A DNA stretch of 64,000 nt from an uncultured Methanomethylovorans sp. (GCF_963678545.1 NZ_OY782870.1:620001-684000), one strand, 5' to 3'; counted from the stretch's first letter, positions 45,317-58,796 are shown. Made by a program: numbers and translations. Notes: generated by a model not told the origin, from the sequence alone.

Positions 45317-45961
45317 TTAAATGATTTTAAATATGCTTTTTGCCATCCTATACGATAGTTCTATCTGATGTTTCACGTTGTCAGAAGTGGGATCTCCATG
45401 TCCTGGATACATTGTTCTTACATCCAGTTTTGTGAGTTTTTGTATAGATTCACTTATCTTTGCGGAATTACCACCTATAAAATCCGTACGGCCTATGCTG
45501 CCTTGTGGAAATACTGTATCTCCTGAGAACAATGACTTTGATACTGGTTCATAAAGACATATGCAACCAGGTGTATGCCCTGGTGTGTATATTATCTCCA
45601 GATGCTCTCCATTTCCAATGGGTATGCTTTCCCCCTCATCCAGCAGGACATTAGGCTCAAAAGAAGGTGCTTTGTTATCAAAGGCTGCAGCTGCACTAGC
45701 TTCATTATGGTGTAACCCTTCTACATCGTTTTTGTGGATAGCTATCTGTGCACCGCTCTTTTTGGCAATGGCTTCCGCGGATGCAGTGTGGTCGTAGTGG
45801 CAATGAGTGAGGATGATTAGTTTAAGGTCATGGATATCGATATTTTTTTCAATCTCTGCTATCAAAGCATCCGTATTAATGCCCGTGTCTATCAGCACTT
45901 TACCATTTACAAGATAAGAATTTGCATCATAGTATCCAGTATGGAATTTCTTCACGTTCAT
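45317..45961 (-). CDS. MBL-fold metallo-hydrolase (glyoxalase II-like)
   Basis: The 214-residue protein has the metallo-beta-lactamase metal motif LTHCHYDHTASA (HxHxDH), later ligands in TPGHTPGC, FSGDTVF and MYPGHGDP. It is the size of a minimal hydrolase without C-terminal helices of true glyoxalase II. Substrates in the family range from thioesters to nucleic acids, so none is assigned. AAGGAA precedes the ATG. It probably heads an operon with YgiQ, downstream of tatD on the same strand. Confidence 0.85.
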   Translation of the reverse strand: MNVKKFHTGYYDANSYLVNGKVLIDTGINTDALIAEIEKNIDIHDLKLIILTHCHYDHTASAEAIAKKSGAQIAIHKNDVEGLHHNEASAAAAFDNKAPSFEPNVLLDEGESIPIGNGEHLEIIYTPGHTPGCICLYEPVSKSLFSGDTVFPQGSIGRTDFIGGNSAKISESIQKLTKLDVRTMYPGHGDPTSDNVKHQIELSYRMAKSIFKII

Positions 45962-45994
45962 GTTCCTTATTCCCCTGATCCCTATATATAATCC

Positions 45995-46753
45995 TTAGAG
46001 GCCGAAGACCCTTATAGTGTTTTTCCTAGTGATATCTGCTATATCTTTCTCTTCTATTCCTTTGAGTTTTTCAATCCATGGAAGTGAATCAATAATAAAT
46101 TCAGGTTCATTCCTGCCTTTGCGGGGGGAAAGATATGGGCTGTCCGTCTCCAGAAGCATGTGCTCTAATGGTACTTCTCTCGCGATTTCCTGGTGGTGTT
46201 CCGAAAAACAGACCAAGGTAGGAACTGAGATGAAATATCCAGCATCTACTATATTGCGCATGGTTTCAAGATTCCCCCCATAGCAGTGAAATACTACTTT
46301 GTCAAGGTGCCCTGACAATCTCAGTGCAATATCTTCTGCCTCTCTGCCGTGTATCACAAGAGGTTTATTGTATTTGTCGGCAAGCTCTATGACTTGCTTA
46401 AACACTTCTATCTGCCTGTCTCTTTCAGCATTTGACGTGAAGTAATGATAGTCAAGACCCGCTTCCCCTATTCCAACTATGTCGGTGACGTGGTCTTCTA
46501 TAAAATTTAACATGCTTTGTACTTGTTCATCAGTGGCTTCTGGTGAAAGGTGGGGGCTGAATCCCAGAGTTGCGTGTATGTAGTCATATTTCTGTGCAAG
46601 CTCAAGGGTTGAGATATTGGTCTTTGGATCAACCCCGGAATTGATCATCTGGTCTACACCAACATTACGGGCACGTTGGATGGTTGCTTCTCTATCCTTA
46701 TTGAATTTGGGGAAATCAAGATGGCAATGTGAATCTATAACTTGGAAATCCAT
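45995..46753 (-). CDS. TatD-family metal-dependent hydrolase
   Basis: The 252-residue TIM barrel starts MDFQVIDSHCHLDF with the HxH metal pair. Further metal residues are E in GIGEAGLDYH, the His in VIHGRE and VVFHCYGG and the Asp in LLETDSPYLSP. TatD proteins act as 3'-5' exonucleases or deoxyribonucleases. The frame extends to 46813, but those codons show no resemblance, so I use the ATG at 46753. It lies between a terminator hairpin (46849-46866) and the MBL gene. Confidence 0.88.
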   Translation of the reverse strand: MDFQVIDSHCHLDFPKFNKDREATIQRARNVGVDQMINSGVDPKTNISTLELAQKYDYIHATLGFSPHLSPEATDEQVQSMLNFIEDHVTDIVGIGEAGLDYHYFTSNAERDRQIEVFKQVIELADKYNKPLVIHGREAEDIALRLSGHLDKVVFHCYGGNLETMRNIVDAGYFISVPTLVCFSEHHQEIAREVPLEHMLLETDSPYLSPRKGRNEPEFIIDSLPWIEKLKGIEEKDIADITRKNTIRVFGL

Positions 46754-46830
46754 GATTGCTTCTTGTTGGTTGCTGGAGTCATAAAGGGAACGATTCAGGA
46801 GATCTATATACAATACAGTTAATCACAGGT

Positions 46831-46866
46831 TTAAAAAGAAAAGATATTCCAGGCATTGATGCCTGG
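46831..46866 (-). terminator. Terminator of the leuA-like gene
   Basis: On the minus strand CCAGGCAT-CA-ATGCCTGG (plus-strand 46849-46866) forms a perfect 8-bp stem. AATATC and a CTTTTCTTTTT tract follow, starting about 23 bases past the stop codon. Confidence 0.65.
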
Positions 46867-46888
46867 TGATAAACCAAATAAATTGCAG

Positions 46889-48401
46889 TTACTGCATATT
46901 CCACAATTTTTTCTTGTCAAGCAGGATGTTTATGGCTGTTATAAGCGCATCTACTGATGCTGTCACAATATCAGTGCTTGCAGCATGAGCTGTTACCACT
47001 CGCCCGTCTTCATCCTCCACGCCTATAGTAACCTCAGCAAGAGCATCGGCTCCTCCGGTAATGGCTTCAATACGGAAGTCTCGTATCTTGACCTTTGTGT
47101 ATCCGGCAATCATTTGCTGTACTGCTTTAACAGCTGCATCAACCGGTCCAGTACCAATGTTGGAGGCTACTGCTTCATCGTTGCCAATAATAGCCCTGAC
47201 AACTGCAGTGGGCGTTGTGAGGTTGCTTGTCATTACTGAGAGTTCCTTGAGTTTTATAGTTTCGCTGCCAAGGTTCCTTCCTAGTACATCTGATGCAACA
47301 GCATGCAGGTCTGCGTCACAGATACGCTTTCCTTTGTCAGCTATGGCTTTTATCCTCTTTACTATCTCATCAAGTTGTTCTTCGGTGGTCTGGATACCAG
47401 CATCTTCCAGAGATTTCTGAACAGCGTGCTTACCCGCGTGCTTACCAAGTACTATACGCCTTTTATGTCCTACCATCTCAGGCGTCATGATGCCGGGTTC
47501 GAATGTATCGGCCTTGGTGAGTACTCCATGTGTATGGATACCTGACTCGTGGGCAAAGGCATTCTCACCAACAATAGGTGTGTTTGGAGGCATGTGTACG
47601 CCTGTATAATTTTCCACCATTTTAGATGTCTCAAGCAGGTACTGTGTCTTGATGTTTGTCTTTGCGCCATAAATCGATTCCAGGCACATAACTACCTCTG
47701 CAAGATTAGCGTTACCAGCTCTTTCTCCTATTCCATTTACAGTCACTTGGATCTGGCTTGCTCCGGCTTCTACTGCCATAAGGCTGTTAGCCACAGCTAT
47801 ACCGAAATCATTGTGACAATGAACATCTATGGGGATTTTTACTTCCTTATGGATCACATCTACCAATTGGTACATGCGGGAAGGGGACATTATTCCTACG
47901 GTATCTGGTACATTGATAATGTCACAACCTGCTCCCTGTACTGCTTTGTATACCTGTGTAAGGTAGTCAAGATCAGTACGGGTAGCATCCATGGCTGAGA
48001 ACATACACTTTATTCCATGGTCCTTAATATACTGTACTGCATCCACAGCCATTGTGAGCACTTCTTCTTTGCTCTTTTTTTATAGTGTGGATCCTCTGGA
48101 TATCGGATGTTGATACAAATGTGTGTATCATATCCACATCAGTGTCTAGGCATGCATCCAGGTCTTTAGTTAGCACTCTTGCAAGACCACACACGTCCAG
48201 TTTAAGACCTTCGTTGGCAATAGCTTTTACAGACTGCTTATCCCCTTCAGAGGAAATGGGGAATCCGGCTTCAAGAACATCTACTCCAAGTTTGTCCAGT
48301 TGCCTTGCAATCTTGAGCTTCTGGTCATTAGTTAGAGAGACACCGGGGGTCTGTTCACCATCGCGCAGTGTGGTATCGAAAATAGTGATATTTTTGTTCA
48401 A
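46889..48401 (-). pseudogene. 2-isopropylmalate/(R)-citramalate synthase family gene, frameshifted as sequenced
   Basis: The frame from 48401 starts MNKNITIFDTTLRDGEQTPG and runs in phase to a seven-A tract (48077-48083), then ends as GEQRRSA-like nonsense. A second frame (46889-48061) continues the protein from VLTMAVDAVQYIKDHGIKC. Removing one A restores HTIKKSKEEVLTMA and a 503-residue protein with all motifs: DTTLRDGEQTPG, HCHNDFG, the HxxxH region and a C-terminal LeuA regulatory domain (from ELSVMTSNLTTPTAV). The reaction would be acetyl-CoA condensation with 2-oxoisovalerate or pyruvate. It may be a sequencing error, a real mutation or a slippage site. Confidence 0.85.
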
Positions 48402-48544
48402 CAGCGGTTCAGTGTTATAAAAAACGATTCCTCAGTTGCATTTCTGCGCTCATAATTATCATAAAACTGTGTCTAGTTATACTATTTAAATCTTTCTATT
48501 TTGTTTCATTACTCTTCTCCAGATAAGTTGTGGAGTTGCTCAGG

Positions 48545-48720
48545 GCGACATGTATTTATAGCAGCGTGTACTTCTAGGGGTGCTCGCAAGGGGCTTTGCA
48601 GCGCGGAAACGCAATGCAGCTCGCTTGAGAGATCATAAAGTTAAGTTATCATCGATAAATATTCATTTCTGCTTAATTCCTTGCTTCAATCGCAAGGTAT
48701 AAATAGCAAGACGAGTATTA
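48545..48720 (+). promoter_or_regulatory. rRNA operon promoter region
   Basis: A near-perfect archaeal TATA box, TATAAATA at 48698-48705, predicts a start near 48725-48730. A second TATA-like TTTATAG at about 48552-48558 may drive a longer transcript. A GCAAGG inverted repeat (CCTTGC ... GCAAGG) flanks the nearer box. These promoters are divergent from the leuA-like gene. Confidence 0.6.
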
Positions 48721-48722
48721 TG

Positions 48723-48798
48723 GTGATTCCCGCACAACAACTGTTGTGCGTGATAATCACCGCTTTATCGTAAGTGGAGGCAAGAGTTATTTCTTGCC
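48723..48798 (+). other. Two hairpins of the pre-rRNA leader
   Basis: GTGATT (48723-48728) and AATCAC (48755-48760) close a stem that contains CGCACAACA/TGTTGTGCG. A second hairpin, GGCAAGA-GTTATT-TCTTGCC, spans 48779-48798. Both lie in the leader before the 16S processing stem and could act as folding guides or antitermination elements. Confidence 0.6.
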
Positions 48799-48806
48799 TG
48801 ACGTTG

Positions 48807-48836
48807 GGTTTGGCAGTTCGATTAATTCTGGTCGGT
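48807..48836 (+). other. 16S processing stem, 5' strand (bulge-helix-bulge)
   Basis: GGTTTGGCAGTT (48807-48818), central helix CGAT (48819-48822), bulge TAA (48823-48825) and outer helix TTCTGGTCGGT (48826-48836). It pairs with 50460-50490. The 3-base bulges on opposite strands around a 4-bp helix are the recognition site of the archaeal tRNA-splicing endonuclease. Confidence 0.9.
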
Positions 48837-48955
48837 AGTGTATCATTATCGAAAAGGAATTAAACGAATTATATGCGTGCAAGAAATTCTCAGTGAATTT
48901 CCTGAACAATTCCGATATGAACTTCCAAAATTTTAAACCTATGTGTGTGATCAAC

Positions 48956-50431
<1,476 letters not shown>

Positions 50432-50459
50432 AAGCGACCTGCAAACGCAGGTCAGCACG

Positions 50460-50490
50460 ACCGACCAGAAATCGAAAGACTGCCAAATCC
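50460..50490 (+). other. 16S processing stem, 3' strand (bulge-helix-bulge)
   Basis: ACCGACCAGAA (50460-50470), central ATCG (50471-50474), bulge AAA (50475-50477) and GACTGCCAAATCC (50478-50490). All positions complement the strand at 48807-48836, with G-U pairs only at the outer end. Confidence 0.9.
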
Positions 50491-50520
50491 AAAAAAAGGA
50501 TAAGCTGGTGACTCAGAAAA

Positions 50521-50593
50521 GGGCTTGTAGATCAGTTGGAAGATCGCTGCCTTTGCAAGGCAGAGGCCCTGGGTTCGAATCCCAGCAAGTCCA
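50521..50593 (+). tRNA. tRNA-Ala (UGC anticodon) in the 16S-23S spacer
   Basis: GGGCTTG/CAAGTCC forms the acceptor stem with one G-U pair. The anticodon loop CTTTGCAAG gives UGC. The T-arm is CTGGG-TTCGAAT-CCCAG and A73 follows. CCA is not encoded. Spacer tRNA-Ala is the usual archaeal arrangement. Confidence 0.97.
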
Positions 50594-50682
50594 TGTTAGT
50601 GCACCAAGCGAGTAATGTTGCTTGGGAAGGATGAAGTGTTCGATACATGGAATCGATCATGATGAGATCATGTACAAGTGTG

Positions 50683-50709
50683 CATATCAGACGTTTACTG
50701 GAATTAGTA
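50683..50709 (+). other. 23S processing stem, 5' strand (bulge-helix-bulge)
   Basis: CATATCAGA (50683-50691), central CGTT (50692-50695), bulge TAC (50696-50698) and TGGAATTAGTA (50699-50709). It pairs with 53643-53669. Confidence 0.88.
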
Positions 50710-50723
50710 AGGTGGACTCTGGT

Positions 50724-53642
<2,919 letters not shown>

Positions 53643-53669
53643 TACTAATTCCAGACGATATCTGATATG
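53643..53669 (+). other. 23S processing stem, 3' strand (bulge-helix-bulge)
   Basis: TACTAATTCCA (53643-53653), central GACG (53654-53657), bulge ATA (53658-53660) and TCTGATATG (53661-53669). It pairs with 50683-50709, leaving opposite 3-base bulges around the 4-bp helix. Confidence 0.88.
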
Positions 53670-53736
53670 TGTACTGAGAGTACGTGATCTAATAGAAGAT
53701 TTTATATCTTATCTCATCATTTGGACTCCGCTAATT

Positions 53737-53808
53737 GCCAAGGTGGCGGAGCGGCTACGCAATCGCCTGCAGAGCGATACCATTCCGGTTCGAATCCGGA
53801 CCTTGGCT
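53737..53808 (+). tRNA. tRNA-Cys (GCA anticodon)
   Basis: GCCAAGG/CCTTGGC is the acceptor stem and CTGCAGA the anticodon loop. The discriminator is U73, as typical for tRNA-Cys. No CCA is encoded. It sits between the 23S and 5S genes, inside the operon. Confidence 0.96.
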
Positions 53809-53828
53809 CATTCCCTTCATCAGAGTAA

Positions 53829-53955
53829 GAGTATAGCGGCCATAGCGGCAGGGCAACTCCTGTACCCATTCCGAACACAGAAGATAAGCCTGTCCACGTT
53901 CCGCACTGTACTTAAGTGCGCGAGCCTTTGGGAACTACGGATCGCTGCTATACTC
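53829..53955 (+). rRNA. 5S ribosomal RNA
   Basis: GAGTATAGC (53829-53837) closes with GCTATACTC (53947-53955) as helix I. The internal CCCATTCCGAACACAGAAG is the 5S loop B-C segment. The region after it is T-rich and probably terminates the operon. Confidence 0.93.
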
Positions 53956-54154
53956 ACTCTATGATTTAAACTCTAATTCTAATAACTACAATTCTTTAAC
54001 TAGTTTATACTCTTATTTTGTTATATTTCTCAATATCCTTAAAAATAACAAATGGCTTATTTTTTTAATCTCTTTTTATGTGCATCACCAATAGCTATAA
54101 AGACAGATACGATCCAATCAATATATCCTGCTTACATGCAATAGGGGTGGCAGA

Positions 54155-55579
54155 ATGAAAGAATACGATCTGATAATTATTGGTACTGGCTCTGGAATGA
54201 ACTATATTGGATCCATAATGGATGCTAGTCCGGAAATGAAAGTTGCTGTCATCGATAAGGATGAACCTGGAGGTATCTGTCTTACAAGAGGCTGTATACC
54301 CTCAAAGATTCTGTTATATCCCGCTGAACTTGTAACTGATATCCAGAAAGCTCAACATTTCGGAATTGACATTGAGATCAAAAATATTGATTTCAGCAAG
54401 ATAATGGAACGTATGCATAACAAGATCTCTTCCGACATACGATCCATAGAAGAAAATCTATGGGCTAACCCTCGCATCGATTATTACAAAACTATTGCAG
54501 ACTTTATTGAGCCATATACTCTGAAAGCAGGAGAAGAAATTCTAAAGGCAAAGATGATTTTCTTATGTACAGGCTCAAGGCCATCTGTCCCTTTCATAAA
54601 GGGACTTAATGATGTTGGTTATCTCACAAGTGATACTGTACTTAAAATGTCTGTGCTGCCAAAAAGCTTGGCTATCATAGGCGGTGGTTACATTGCTGCA
54701 GAGTACGGCCATTTCTTTTCTGCAATGGGCTCAAAAGTAACTATCATTGGGCGTAATCCTTATTTCCTTCCCCAGACAGAACCCGAGATTTCAGTACTTG
54801 CAAAACGCATGATGTCAGAACACATAGAAATAATCACAAATCATGAAGTAATGGAAGTAAAACAAGTTATGGAAGGCAAGCAGATTCTGCTGAAGCACAG
54901 AGAAACCGGTGAAGAGACACAAATTGTAGCATCTGATGTTCTGGTTGCGACAGGCAGGGAATCCAATTCGGATCTTCTAAAACCTGAAAAAGGAGGAATT
55001 GAAGTAGATAAAATGGGTTGGATCAAAGTTAATGAGCATCTTGAAAGTTCCCAGAAAAATGTTTGGGTCATAGGTGATGCTACCGGTAAACACCCTTTTA
55101 AACATGTGGCAAATCATGAATCTACTATAGTCTACTATAATGCTGTTCTCGGTCGTAAAGCAACTGTGGATTTCCATGCAGTTCCCTATGCCGTGTTTTC
55201 AGAACCCGAGATCGCCAGTGTGGGTATGTCAGAAAAAGAAGCTGTGACTCAATATGGAGAAAATAACCTTTCTATTGGTTTTTATAGATTCCAGGATACA
55301 GGAAAAGGCATTGCTATGGATTTGGAAGATGAGTTTGTAAAAGTGATCCTGGAAAAGGAAACGGATAAAATACTAGGAGCCCATATAATAGGTCCCCATG
55401 CTTCGATACTGATCCATGAGATCATACCTATTATGTATACGCCAGATCAGAGTGCTGCTCCTATAATGTACTCCATGGATATTCACCCTTCGCTTAGCGA
55501 GGTAATAAAAAGAGCTTTATACTCCAGGATGCCGATCAATGAATATCATATGATACTTAAAGCTTTGAATCTGGAATGA
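54155..55579 (+). CDS. Dihydrolipoamide dehydrogenase-like flavoprotein disulfide oxidoreductase
   Basis: The 474-residue protein has an FAD loop (GTGSGMNYIGSIM) and a redox disulfide CLTRGC (the CxxxxC motif in GGICLTRGCIPSK). It has a NAD loop GGGYIAAEYGHFF and the C-terminal HPSLSE pair that acts as catalytic His-Glu. It matches the Lpd/mycothione-reductase class rather than glutathione reductase. No lipoyl-complex genes are near, so its disulfide substrate is unknown; a low-molecular-weight thiol or coenzyme is plausible. GGGGTGG precedes the ATG. A TATA-like CTATAAAG lies near 54092. Confidence 0.88.
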   Translation: MKEYDLIIIGTGSGMNYIGSIMDASPEMKVAVIDKDEPGGICLTRGCIPSKILLYPAELVTDIQKAQHFGIDIEIKNIDFSKIMERMHNKISSDIRSIEENLWANPRIDYYKTIADFIEPYTLKAGEEILKAKMIFLCTGSRPSVPFIKGLNDVGYLTSDTVLKMSVLPKSLAIIGGGYIAAEYGHFFSAMGSKVTIIGRNPYFLPQTEPEISVLAKRMMSEHIEIITNHEVMEVKQVMEGKQILLKHRETGEETQIVASDVLVATGRESNSDLLKPEKGGIEVDKMGWIKVNEHLESSQKNVWVIGDATGKHPFKHVANHESTIVYYNAVLGRKATVDFHAVPYAVFSEPEIASVGMSEKEAVTQYGENNLSIGFYRFQDTGKGIAMDLEDEFVKVILEKETDKILGAHIIGPHASILIHEIIPIMYTPDQSAAPIMYSMDIHPSLSEVIKRALYSRMPINEYHMILKALNLE

Positions 55580-55889
55580 AAGAATCTGTTCATTTCCAAA
55601 AATCTATTTTTGTTTTATTTCAATATAAAAAGTCTTAGAAATTTAACTTGTTCTTTTTTGATGAATCTTTAAATTACTATCCTTTTTACAACTCTCTCTG
55701 ATGCTGTTTTTATTATTTGCAAATTCATTATATAGCAAACTTGCTTTATCTACTTTATCTAAGCTCTTTTAGAGCTTTATTTTGGAAAAAAAGTCTAATC
55801 GTCACCTTTTTATCATATCCTCTCCTTTCAATCGATATAGAATTAGGATTATCTTTTCATAGTCCTGTTTATCAAAAGGAGGTAAATTT
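55580..55889. other. AT-rich intergenic region with a candidate terminator
   Basis: No gene is seen in these 310 bases apart from a long T-rich stretch and the hairpin AAGCTCT-TTT-AGAGCTT at 55761-55777, followed by TATTTT. The strand could be plus, ending the Lpd-like transcript 180 bases past its stop. The next gene has its promoter in the second half. Confidence 0.35.
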
Positions 55890-56066
55890 ATGCAATCTTT
55901 TATAGTAGAACATTACCTGCAAAAAGATGTAGATGTATATTGTGGCGGGCCAGACACTTTCCAGGGAATAGTTGAAGCATGTGCTGACGGTGTCCTTACC
56001 ATTAAGAAAGAAACCAGATTTACTCATATAGCTATCGACAAGATTATTGCTATTTGGGCTAAGTAA
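55890..56066 (+). CDS. Sm-like small beta-barrel protein, 58 residues
   Basis: The product begins MQSFIVEHYLQKDVDVYCGG and is predicted as a compact beta-barrel: VDVYCGGPDTFQGIVEACAD and GVLTIKKETRFTHIAIDK resemble an Sm1/Sm2 strand pattern, ending KIIAIWAK. Small Sm-like proteins of this size occur in methanogens, but I cannot assign a subfamily. AAAAGGAGGTAAATTT is a very strong ribosome-binding site. It is monocistronic, between two terminators, so it is probably highly expressed. It is convergent with the histidine kinase. Confidence 0.7.
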   Translation: MQSFIVEHYLQKDVDVYCGGPDTFQGIVEACADGVLTIKKETRFTHIAIDKIIAIWAK

Positions 56067-56090
56067 GGATCTTTTCCGGATCCTTTACAT
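56065..56090. terminator. Terminator between convergent genes
   Basis: AAGGATC (56065-56071) and GATCCTT (56079-56085) form a 7-bp stem starting in the stop codon of the Sm-like gene. T-rich sequence follows on both sides. Confidence 0.6.
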
Positions 56091-56093
56091 TAT

Positions 56094-58796
56094 TTATTCA
56101 TATGTTTTTTGATCTGTTTTTCGTATCGGTATCCAGAAACTAAAAGTGCTGCCTTTGCCCACTTCACTCTTTACGTTTACTTTACCCCCATGCAACTCCA
56201 CGAACTTCTTCACCAATGAAAGTCCAAGCCCTGTTCCTTCATATGTTCTCGAATCAGTAGGATCAAGCTGTTTGAAAGGAATGAACAGGTTTTTCAATTG
56301 TTCTTCAGGGATACCTATTCCTGAATCTGTCACTGCCACCTCTACGGCATGATCTGTTTTCCGTACTTCTATTTTCACCAATCCCTTTTCAGGAGTAAAT
56401 TTTACAGCATTGCTGGCCAGATTGTAAAGTATTTGCTTGAACCTGGATTTATCCGCATGTAAAGTTAATACCTCAGACTCAATTGAAAATTCCAGTCGGA
56501 TATTTTTCTTTTTTGCAAGTGGTGAAATAATGTACTCTACGTTCCTAAGAGCCTCATTCACAAAGAAGTCATCATAATGTAGTTCCATTTTTCCGGATTC
56601 TATCTTTGAAAGGTCAAGTATATCATTTATAAGATCCAGAAGATGTTTTCCACTACTGGAAATGTGTCCAATTGATTTTCTTTGTTTAGGATTTAACTCT
56701 CCGAATGTTTCTTCAAATAACAGATCAGCATAACCAATAACAGCATTCAAAGGCGTTCTTAATTCATGGCTCATAGTAGCAAGGAATTCACTTTTGATCC
56801 TGTTAGCTCTTTCAGCCATCATTTTTGCTTCGAGAATCTCCTGTTCTGCATTTTTTTGTTCGGTGATATCATCCACACTTAGCATTACCTTTGCATCACC
56901 TTGTATCTCAAGATAAGCAGTAGATAACAGGAGGTGACGAGTAGAAATTATACCATTGTGTAGAACATTCAGGCTGCCCTCAGCCTTATGAAAGTTCTCT
57001 CCGGTTTTAAAAGTTTCAGAAAATGTATTACGCACAGGGCAACTGCGACATTCAATATTCTTTCCACAGCCCTGTCCTTTAGAGGAACTAACACAGGAAA
57101 ATACTTGTCCTGCCAGTAATCCCATCAGTTCTTCCTTTTCTTTGCCGGTTGCTTCCATTCCTGAATAATTAATGTTTTCGATCCTTCCCTCTCTGTTTAT
57201 AAGTATCATGATGATAGGTGCGTTATGAAAAATAGTATCCATCACATTTTTTTGTTTTTTGATTTCATCTTCAGTTTTTTTGCGTTCATTTATGTTGCGT
57301 GTGACACCCAAAAAGAACTTAAAATTGGCGAATTCGTCAAAAATAGGATTTACCCTCACCTCGATCCATATTTTTGAACCATCCTTACAGAACTCTTCTA
57401 CTTCAAATGCATAGGTTGGTTCGGGCATAATACCTTTTTGTAATTTGCCAAAAAACATGTTCATCTCTGCATTAACAGTTCTCAATGATTCGGAAGTTAA
57501 TGTTTCCCACAAAGACCTTTGCATTGCTTCTTCAGGATAGAAGCCTGTTAATTTTTTGACGGAAGGACTTACATACAGGAATTTTCCTCCTGAACTCATT
57601 GTCCATATCACATCGTTGATATTTTCAGCAAGCAACCGGAATTTATGTTCACTCTCTTCAAGGGATTCTTGTGTTTCTTTGTATTCTGTTATGTCTTGGG
57701 TGATCCCTATCATTCTTACACATTTTCCATTTGCATTGCTGTATGGTTTACCATAGGTAGAAAACCAGTGAACTTTTCCTTCATTATCATACATTCTATA
57801 CTGTGCCTTGCAGGGTTCCACTTTTTGAATTGAATTCTCTATTATTTTCTCAACATAGTTCCTGTCAGCCGGATGAACAAGGTTCATACACTTCTCGTAA
57901 GAGAACTCGAACATATCTATTTTGTGTGGATTTTTATCATTTAATGTATGTCCTCTGTTACTTTCGATATCCCATTCCCAAGGAACCATATTTACCAGTT
58001 CAAGGGCCAGTTCACATTTTTCGTCTTTTATTCTGGTTTCTTCTTCTGATCTTTTTAGAATAGTGACATCTGTAAAAATGGTCGCAAATTGCCCTTTTTG
58101 GGTCGAATACGCACAAACATCATAATAGCGGTCAAGCTGAGGCACATATTCCGAAAAACAGACTGTCTGCTCATTCAGAGCTACATTTCCATATATTTCT
58201 ATAAAAGAAGTATCTTTCTCGATGCCGGGAATCACCTCTGTAACAGGCTTTCCAATGATGCTTTCATTATCCAGTCCAGTGAGTATTCCAAAAGCCTTGT
58301 TTGCTTCAAGAAATATGTAATCCACAGGTTTTCCATTATCATCTGTAACTATTTCATGGAGGGCGAATCCATTGGTGGATTTTTTAAAAATGTTTTTGTA
58401 TCTTTCTTCTTTTCCTCTTGAAATGAATTCTTTTGCATTATTGTTGAGAGCTTTTTTCGCTACATGATACAATTCATTTTCATCAAATGGCTCTTTAATG
58501 TACCATGCAGATTGTGCATCATTCAGTTTGTTGAAAAAGTTTTCATCTGAATTTGAGACCACGAATATTGAAGGTATTCCACTATTATTTGATATTTCCA
58601 GCACTTTATCAAATAAGTTGTAGTTATCGCCCGAACAGAAGTATATTATAATATCAGGTTTTTTCACACCCAATGACGGTAGTGCTTTCTCATCATATTG
58701 ATATATTAGGGATAGAGCTATTCCCAAGCTTTCCAGCTTATTTTTAAGGTTTTGATCGATTATGCCTTTACTATCAAATACTACTGCTTGAAGCAT
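56094..58796 (-). CDS. Soluble PAS-rich sensor histidine kinase with N-terminal pseudo-receiver
   Basis: The 900 residues hold, in order, a receiver-like domain (1-120) whose phospho-acceptor strand reads PDIIIYFCSGD and so lacks the usual Asp, although a late KEPFDENEL resembles the conserved Lys loop. Four PAS domains follow (about 130-255, 265-385, 390-515 and 520-640). The fourth contains a CGKNIECRSCPVRN cysteine cluster. The HisKA motif SHELRTPLNAV has the phospho-acceptor H677. The ATP-binding region contains LASNAVKFTPE, DSGIGIPEE and GTGLGLSLVKKFVELHGG. No membrane helix is visible, so it senses a cytoplasmic signal, possibly redox or a bound ligand. No response regulator gene is adjacent. 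Confidence 0.9.
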   Translation of the reverse strand: MLQAVVFDSKGIIDQNLKNKLESLGIALSLIYQYDEKALPSLGVKKPDIIIYFCSGDNYNLFDKVLEISNNSGIPSIFVVSNSDENFFNKLNDAQSAWYIKEPFDENELYHVAKKALNNNAKEFISRGKEERYKNIFKKSTNGFALHEIVTDDNGKPVDYIFLEANKAFGILTGLDNESIIGKPVTEVIPGIEKDTSFIEIYGNVALNEQTVCFSEYVPQLDRYYDVCAYSTQKGQFATIFTDVTILKRSEEETRIKDEKCELALELVNMVPWEWDIESNRGHTLNDKNPHKIDMFEFSYEKCMNLVHPADRNYVEKIIENSIQKVEPCKAQYRMYDNEGKVHWFSTYGKPYSNANGKCVRMIGITQDITEYKETQESLEESEHKFRLLAENINDVIWTMSSGGKFLYVSPSVKKLTGFYPEEAMQRSLWETLTSESLRTVNAEMNMFFGKLQKGIMPEPTYAFEVEEFCKDGSKIWIEVRVNPIFDEFANFKFFLGVTRNINERKKTEDEIKKQKNVMDTIFHNAPIIMILINREGRIENINYSGMEATGKEKEELMGLLAGQVFSCVSSSKGQGCGKNIECRSCPVRNTFSETFKTGENFHKAEGSLNVLHNGIISTRHLLLSTAYLEIQGDAKVMLSVDDITEQKNAEQEILEAKMMAERANRIKSEFLATMSHELRTPLNAVIGYADLLFEETFGELNPKQRKSIGHISSSGKHLLDLINDILDLSKIESGKMELHYDDFFVNEALRNVEYIISPLAKKKNIRLEFSIESEVLTLHADKSRFKQILYNLASNAVKFTPEKGLVKIEVRKTDHAVEVAVTDSGIGIPEEQLKNLFIPFKQLDPTDSRTYEGTGLGLSLVKKFVELHGGKVNVKSEVGKGSTFSFWIPIRKTDQKTYE

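Noticed and set aside
48077..48083. dnaX-like programmed -1 frameshift at the A7 tract
   Set aside because: The observed frames need a +1 shift (one A fewer), so the -1 heptamer model does not fit.
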